Source: CAYOWQ01 sp964407695
GTDB lineage: Bacteria > Planctomycetota > Phycisphaerae > Phycisphaerales > SM1A02
Direction of reading: 5' to 3'
Assembly (NCBI GenBank): GCA_964407695.1
Contig: CAYOWQ010000003.1
Coordinates: 186,001-250,000, forward strand
Length of the DNA: 64,000 nucleotides
Shown: positions 60,403-64,000 of the stretch, piece by piece
Layout of the letters: each line of letters opens with the position of its first letter
Position numbering within the stretch: the stretch's first letter is position 1
Program-made: the position numbers and the translations under genes
The notes under the pieces: generated by a model
Told to the model about the DNA's origin: nothing
Database searches by the model: none
Seen by the model: the letters and a program-made list of their open reading frames with translations, nothing else

Positions 60403-61086
60403 ATGAGCCAGGGATTCGGCGGGAGGAACGTTGTCGTGACGGGTGGAACGGGAGCACTGGGCAGCGCCGTGGTGGAGCGACTGCTGGAGTCGGGTGCGAC
60501 GGTCTCTGTGCCGTGGATCAATGAATCGGAAGCGCAACGGCTGGGGTCCCGATCCGGACTACACCTGATCAAGGCGGATCTCGCGAACGAACAACAGGTT
60601 GTTGAGTTCTTCGGCTCGATCCCAACCGTGTGGGCGTCGCTGCATGTTGCGGGAGGATTTGCGATGCATCCCGTCACCGAGACATCGGCGGCGGATTTTG
60701 AGGCAATGCTCCGCCTGAATGCGCTGAGTTGTTTCCTGTGCTGCAGAGAAGCGATCCGGTCAATGCGGCGAACGGGCAATGGAGGGCGAATCGTGAATGT
60801 GGCTGCGAGACCGGCCCTGGTTCCAACCGGTTCAATGATTGCATATGCGACGGCAAAGTCGGCCGTGGGGGCGATGACGACGCACCTTGCGGAGGAAGTG
60901 AAGGGGGAGGGGATCCTCGTGAACGCGGTCGCTCCCGGTGTGATGGATACGCCGGCGAATCGAGCGGCAATGCCCGGGGCCGACCGTTCGGACTGGGCTG
61001 ACGTGGCTGACGTGGCGAAGGCCATGGTATGGCTCGCATCGCCGGAGAACGCGCTGGCAACAGGGTCAGTGGTTGCTCTGTTCTAG
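60403..61086 (+). CDS. Short-chain dehydrogenase/reductase
   Basis: 227 residues. NAD(P)-binding VVVTGGTGALGSAV, LHVAGGF in place of NNAG, and the active-site IAYATAKSAVGAM (Tyr-x3-Lys). The usual catalytic Ser position reads NVAARPAL, so the Ser may be replaced. Substrate unknown. Starts right after the transporter stop (TGAATG). Confidence 0.85.
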   Translation: MSQGFGGRNVVVTGGTGALGSAVVERLLESGATVSVPWINESEAQRLGSRSGLHLIKADLANEQQVVEFFGSIPTVWASLHVAGGFAMHPVTETSAADFEAMLRLNALSCFLCCREAIRSMRRTGNGGRIVNVAARPALVPTGSMIAYATAKSAVGAMTTHLAEEVKGEGILVNAVAPGVMDTPANRAAMPGADRSDWADVADVAKAMVWLASPENALATGSVVALF

Positions 61087-61172
61087 AATCTCCCGTGCGC
61101 GTTTGCTGCGCCAGGGACATGTCCGCGGAATTGCCGGAATCCGTGTTGGGTCCCACAGCAAGAATCAAATGA

Positions 61173-61616
61173 TCAGGTCAGGAATCGAATCGTAATGGGA
61201 TACCGGAAATACTCGCCCCTCGAGGCGGCGAGGCAGCCGCGAATCATCGCCACGACGTAGATCGGGACAACGATGATCCAGCCGATGAGCGTCAAGAGCG
61301 ATATTGCGGTGATGACCACCATGCTGATCTGGGCATTCACGATCTCGCGGCCGTGATCGTCCACGAAAGGACTCTTCTCGCGACGGATCAACCAAAGTAC
61401 GAGCGGGGCGACCAGGCAGAGCGGACCAACGATCATTGCGGCGAGGAGCCACAGATGTGCGAGGGCCGTCATGGTGCGGTCGGCGTCGGAGGCCTTCTCT
61501 CGAAGCCGACCATCAGGGCTCACGTGGCGTAGGGGAAATTCCGGATCGAAATCCGTTCTCAGGGGGTTATTGAAAGTTCTCGACTCAGCCTCAGGCATGG
61601 ATATCGCCATGGACAT
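61173..61616 (-). CDS. DUF4870 family membrane protein
   Basis: 147 residues. The DUF4870 pattern: ALAHLWLLAAMIVGPLCLVAPLVLWLIRREKSPFVDDHGREIVNAQIS (quoted in part, LVLWLIRREKSPFVDDHGRE) and two more helices ending YPITIRFL. A hydrophilic about 45-residue N-terminal part precedes. Unknown function. Confidence 0.85.
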   Translation of the reverse strand: MSMAISMPEAESRTFNNPLRTDFDPEFPLRHVSPDGRLREKASDADRTMTALAHLWLLAAMIVGPLCLVAPLVLWLIRREKSPFVDDHGREIVNAQISMVVITAISLLTLIGWIIVVPIYVVAMIRGCLAASRGEYFRYPITIRFLT

Positions 61617-61725
61617 GATGCGCCTCCCGGGGCTGTTTGGGAAGATGTGAAGCAGAATTTCACGTCGCCTTCGCCCGGACAGAAATTCCCTTCAAAGAGT
61701 AACGGCCCCAGGCCACCCGAGCAGG

Positions 61726-62322
61726 TCAGATCCGGCGGTCAAAGGTGCGGCCAACCCCGATTGCCTCCAGGATGCGGTCCTCTTCGGCGTGCATCGCCTT
61801 GAATGAGGCATCGTCGCGGTCGTCGAGACCGGCGCAATGAAGCAGGCCGTGGAGGGCATACAGGAGAAGTTCCTGCTCGGCAGTGTGGCCCAGTTCCTCG
61901 GCCCGGCGGAAGGCTTCATCCACACAGAGGATGACGTCGGCCTCGATGGGCTTGCCCGGGTCCGAGAGCGGCATGGTGATGACATCAGTGGTGTCGGAGG
62001 AACCGTGGGTGCGTTTGTGCACCTTGGCGATGTAGTCATCGTCCACAAGATAGAACGTGACGCGGGCAATCGGGTGATGTATGTGCGGAGCGGCTTCATC
62101 AAGCCGGGCGGTCAACCACTCTTCATCGATCCACTGACGGACGTCGGTGGATCGCTCAACGGTGAGGGTGGGGCCAGAATCTGGTTGGACGGCGTGGGCG
62201 GGAAGCTGATCCCGCCGCGGTTGCGGGGGCTTGTCGTCCTTCGACGACGACAGCGCACTCTTCCCGGGTTCTTGTTGATTTGATTGTGAGTTCTGTCGGG
62301 CTGTTGCCCTGGCGGGTTCCAT
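61726..62322 (-). CDS. ybeY: Endoribonuclease YbeY
   Basis: 198 residues; about 50 low-complexity residues precede the domain (LTVERSTDVRQWID). STDVITMPLSDP and ADVILCVDEAFRRA are family motifs. The metal site reads HGLLHCAGLDDRDD: the first two His of H-x3-H-x5-H are kept, but the third is Asp. YbeY matures 16S rRNA and helps ribosome quality control. The stop is followed by nothing notable before 61616. Confidence 0.87.
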   Translation of the reverse strand: MEPARATARQNSQSNQQEPGKSALSSSKDDKPPQPRRDQLPAHAVQPDSGPTLTVERSTDVRQWIDEEWLTARLDEAAPHIHHPIARVTFYLVDDDYIAKVHKRTHGSSDTTDVITMPLSDPGKPIEADVILCVDEAFRRAEELGHTAEQELLLYALHGLLHCAGLDDRDDASFKAMHAEEDRILEAIGVGRTFDRRI

Positions 62323-62436
62323 GACGAGGATCTCGAGAGGAATTCGAGGAGTTCGTAACAGGATATCGGCGTCCGGCCCTTTCGGGTTGTGAAATCGGGA
62401 TCATTCTTGCGACAGTTTGAACTGACGCCGGGCCGA
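62323..62436. other. Spacer between ybeY and nuoF
   Basis: 114 bp without a gene; the two genes may share a transcript. Confidence 0.3.
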
Positions 62437-63801
62437 TCAGGATCCTGCGGCGGCCATCGCGCGCGAACCGACCGTAACCGGCACAAACCGAGGCTTGAGC
62501 CGGGCTTCGAATTCCGACCTGTACTTGTTCACAATGGTTCGCATGGCCCAATTGTTGCCGTCGGCCAAGCCGCAGATCGTCGTGCCGGGCATGATGCCCA
62601 TGGAACCGGCGATTTCGAGCAGGAGGTCGAGGTCCTTGCTGGTGGCGTCGCCGGTCTCGATACGGCTGATCAGCTTGAACATCCAGCCCGAGCCCTCGCG
62701 GCAGGGGGTGCACTGGCCGCAGGATTCGTTTTTGAAGAATCGGGCGATGTTGCGGGCCACGGCCACCATATCGGTATCTTCATCGAAGACGGTGGGGCAG
62801 GCGGTGCCGAGGCCCATGACGTTGTATTTGCGGCCGATATCGAAATCCATCTCGGCATCGAACTGGTCGGGGCCGAGGATGCCCATGCTGACGCCGCCGG
62901 CGATAGCGCCCTTGAATTTCTTGCCGCCTCGCATACCGCCGCAGAACTCATTGACGAGCTTGGACAGGGGGATGCCGAGATCGACCTCATAGACACCCGG
63001 GCGATTGACGTGTCCGGAAACGCCCATGAGCTTCGGGCCGTAGGAGGGGGCCTGCTTGATGGACGATTCGCAACCCATGGCCGTCCACCACTTGACGCCG
63101 TTTTCGATGATCGGGCCGACGGCGGCGAGGGTTTCAACGTTGTTGACGATGGTGGGGCGGCCGAAGAGGCCCTTAACTGCGGGGAAAGGCGGCTTGATTC
63201 GAGGCCAGCCGCGCTTGCCTTCGATGGCTTCGAGCAGACCGGTTTCTTCGCCGCAGATATAAGCGCCGGCACCACGATGGAGATAGCACTCGACGGCGAA
63301 CTTGTTCTTGCCCTTCAGGAGGCCCTGCTTGCCGAAGACGCCGTTGGCATAGGCCTCCTTGATGGCATTCTCCATCACCTTGGCCTGATGGTGGTATTCG
63401 CCTCGGATGAAGAAATACGCCGTGTCGAGCTGGCAGGCGTAGCAGGCGATGGCGATGCCTTCGAGGACGATGTGGGGATCGAAATCGACAAGCAGGCGGT
63501 CCTTGAATGTGCCGGGCTCAGCCTCATCGCAGTTGACGGCGAGATAGCGGCGGCCGCCGTCGGGCGGAGGAAGAAAGGTCCACTTCAGGCCGCAGGGGAA
63601 GCCGGCGCCGCCCCGGCCACGGAGTTGTGAATCCTTGACCATTTCGACAATCTGCGCGGACTGCAGGTCCAAGGACTTCTCAAGGGCCTTGTAGCCGCCA
63701 GTGTTGACGTAGTCGTTGTATGTGATGGTTCGGCGCTTGGCGGGATCGCCCCAAGGCGCGGTGGGGATTCGCTTGCAGAGGACTGGTTCGGTGACTGGCA
63801 T
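62437..63801 (-). CDS. nuoF: NADH-quinone oxidoreductase subunit F
   Basis: 454 residues. FMN/NADH sites: LRGRGGAGFPCGLKW, NCDEAEPGTFKDR, GAGAYICGEETGLLEAIEG, and the N3-cluster cysteines ESCGQCTPCREGSGWM with the fourth in TTICGLADG. NuoF accepts electrons from NADH in complex I. nuoE or nuoG are not adjacent on the left; on the right only a dockerin fragment appears, so the gene may be separated from the other nuo genes. Confidence 0.96.
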   Translation of the reverse strand: MPVTEPVLCKRIPTAPWGDPAKRRTITYNDYVNTGGYKALEKSLDLQSAQIVEMVKDSQLRGRGGAGFPCGLKWTFLPPPDGGRRYLAVNCDEAEPGTFKDRLLVDFDPHIVLEGIAIACYACQLDTAYFFIRGEYHHQAKVMENAIKEAYANGVFGKQGLLKGKNKFAVECYLHRGAGAYICGEETGLLEAIEGKRGWPRIKPPFPAVKGLFGRPTIVNNVETLAAVGPIIENGVKWWTAMGCESSIKQAPSYGPKLMGVSGHVNRPGVYEVDLGIPLSKLVNEFCGGMRGGKKFKGAIAGGVSMGILGPDQFDAEMDFDIGRKYNVMGLGTACPTVFDEDTDMVAVARNIARFFKNESCGQCTPCREGSGWMFKLISRIETGDATSKDLDLLLEIAGSMGIMPGTTICGLADGNNWAMRTIVNKYRSEFEARLKPRFVPVTVGSRAMAAAGS

Positions 63802-64000
63802 GATGGATGGGCGGGAGTTGTGGCGAGATCATAGCGGATGGGATTGAGGATGCCATCACCGCCCACCGCGACAGGCCGCCAGCCCGTCCACGCGGCCAGC
63901 AGGCCGAGGTCTTGGCCGTCGACGATCCAGTCACAGGTGAGATCGCCCACGATTGGCGGGATGGGGGTAAGGCCGAGCTCTTCGGCTATGAGACCGTCTC
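63585..64000 (-). CDS. C-terminal fragment of a dockerin-like protein (runs off right edge, overlaps nuoF)
   Basis: The minus frame is open from the window edge: LGLTPIPPIVGDLTCDWIVD then GQDLGLLAAWTGWR, a single degenerate dockerin-like repeat (one Leu fewer and no second repeat). After it the frame runs on through nuoF in a non-coding-looking manner to 63585. Most likely the true gene ended near 63810 and its stop was lost, or it is a decayed remnant; the start is outside the window. Confidence 0.4.
   Translation of the reverse strand, partial: DGLIAEELGLTPIPPIVGDLTCDWIVDGQDLGLLAAWTGWRPVAVGGDGILNPIRYDLATTPAHPSCQSPNQSSASESPPRLGAIPPSAEPSHTTTTSTLAATRPLRSPWTCSPRRLSKWSRIHNSVAGAAPASPAA

Noticed and set aside
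1..64000. Insertion sequences, prophage or toxin-antitoxin genes
   Set aside because: No transposase, integrase, phage structural or toxin-like gene was seen in any frame.

Overview
The window looks like a chromosome segment of a Planctomycetota bacterium, most likely class Phycisphaerae. I judge this from the GC-rich sequence with GC-rich third codon positions, five secreted proteins carrying dockerin-like EF-hand repeats of the type D-x-(N/D)-x-D-G-x-(V/I)-(D/N)-G-x-DLGLLL-xx-W, several membrane proteins ending in a C-x2-CGY/QDL zinc ribbon, and an SecG with a long acidic tail. No phage, transposase, CRISPR array or plasmid gene is visible; the segment is mostly core metabolism and information processing, with repeat-rich spacers between about 37.8 and 44.7 kb.

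Layout. 0-2.1 kb: an SOS mutagenesis pair (imuA, partial imuB) behind a palindromic operator, an SRAP DNA-protein crosslink enzyme and tRNA-Thr(CGT). 2.2-5.9 kb: kynureninase, ACMSD-like decarboxylase and a phospholipase D/cardiolipin synthase-like enzyme on the minus strand. 5.9-8.1 kb: a secreted dockerin protein and ygfZ. 8.2-17.6 kb: two head-on tetrapyrrole operons. hemL-hemC-hemD runs rightward and meets a leftward operon cysH-cysI-like sulfite reductase-(CbiX-CbiX-SUMT fusion)-hemA-hemB. The operons contain every enzyme from glutamyl-tRNA to uroporphyrinogen III, plus the branch to sirohydrochlorin/siroheme and the siroheme enzyme that uses it. 17.6-24.8 kb: lipoprotein, phosphoesterase, a 31-residue membrane peptide, dprA, tRNA-Cys(GCA), a large beta-helix dockerin protein and phosphofructokinase. 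24.9-29.9 kb: zinc metallopeptidase, lysS, a transglutaminase-like protein and NAD(P)HX dehydratase. 29.9-33.0 kb (minus): zinc-ribbon coiled-coil protein, cdsA, rhodanese, recX and a TPR protein. 33-37.9 kb: lipoprotein, nth, moaE, a GAF methionine-sulfoxide reductase and a YhaM-like exonuclease.

37.9-46.6 kb holds membrane proteins, a TatD-like hydrolase, rsgA and an acyltransferase, with palindromic REP-like elements, a 4.4-copy 42-bp tandem array and several degenerate short-period repeats in the spacers. 46.6-52.5 kb: GT-C-like membrane glycosyltransferase, DUF2959 lipoprotein, then tpiA-secG-yicC, and a probably frameshifted Cys-rich gene whose promoter carries almost the same 16-bp motif as the imuA operator. 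52.6-57.5 kb: class III aminotransferase, arginine N-succinyltransferase and an S46 dipeptidyl peptidase. 57.5-64 kb: another TM/zinc-ribbon protein, a dockerin protein, AI-2E family transporter, SDR, DUF4870, ybeY, nuoF and a truncated dockerin fragment at the right edge.

The items most worth a second look are the shared GTTTGGTAA-N2-GTCAA operator (a candidate SOS box) with its frameshifted target gene, the CbiX-CbiX-SUMT fusion in a sulfate/heme operon, and the 42-bp hairpin repeat array. All functional calls rest on reading the sequence and remembered family features; no database search was run.
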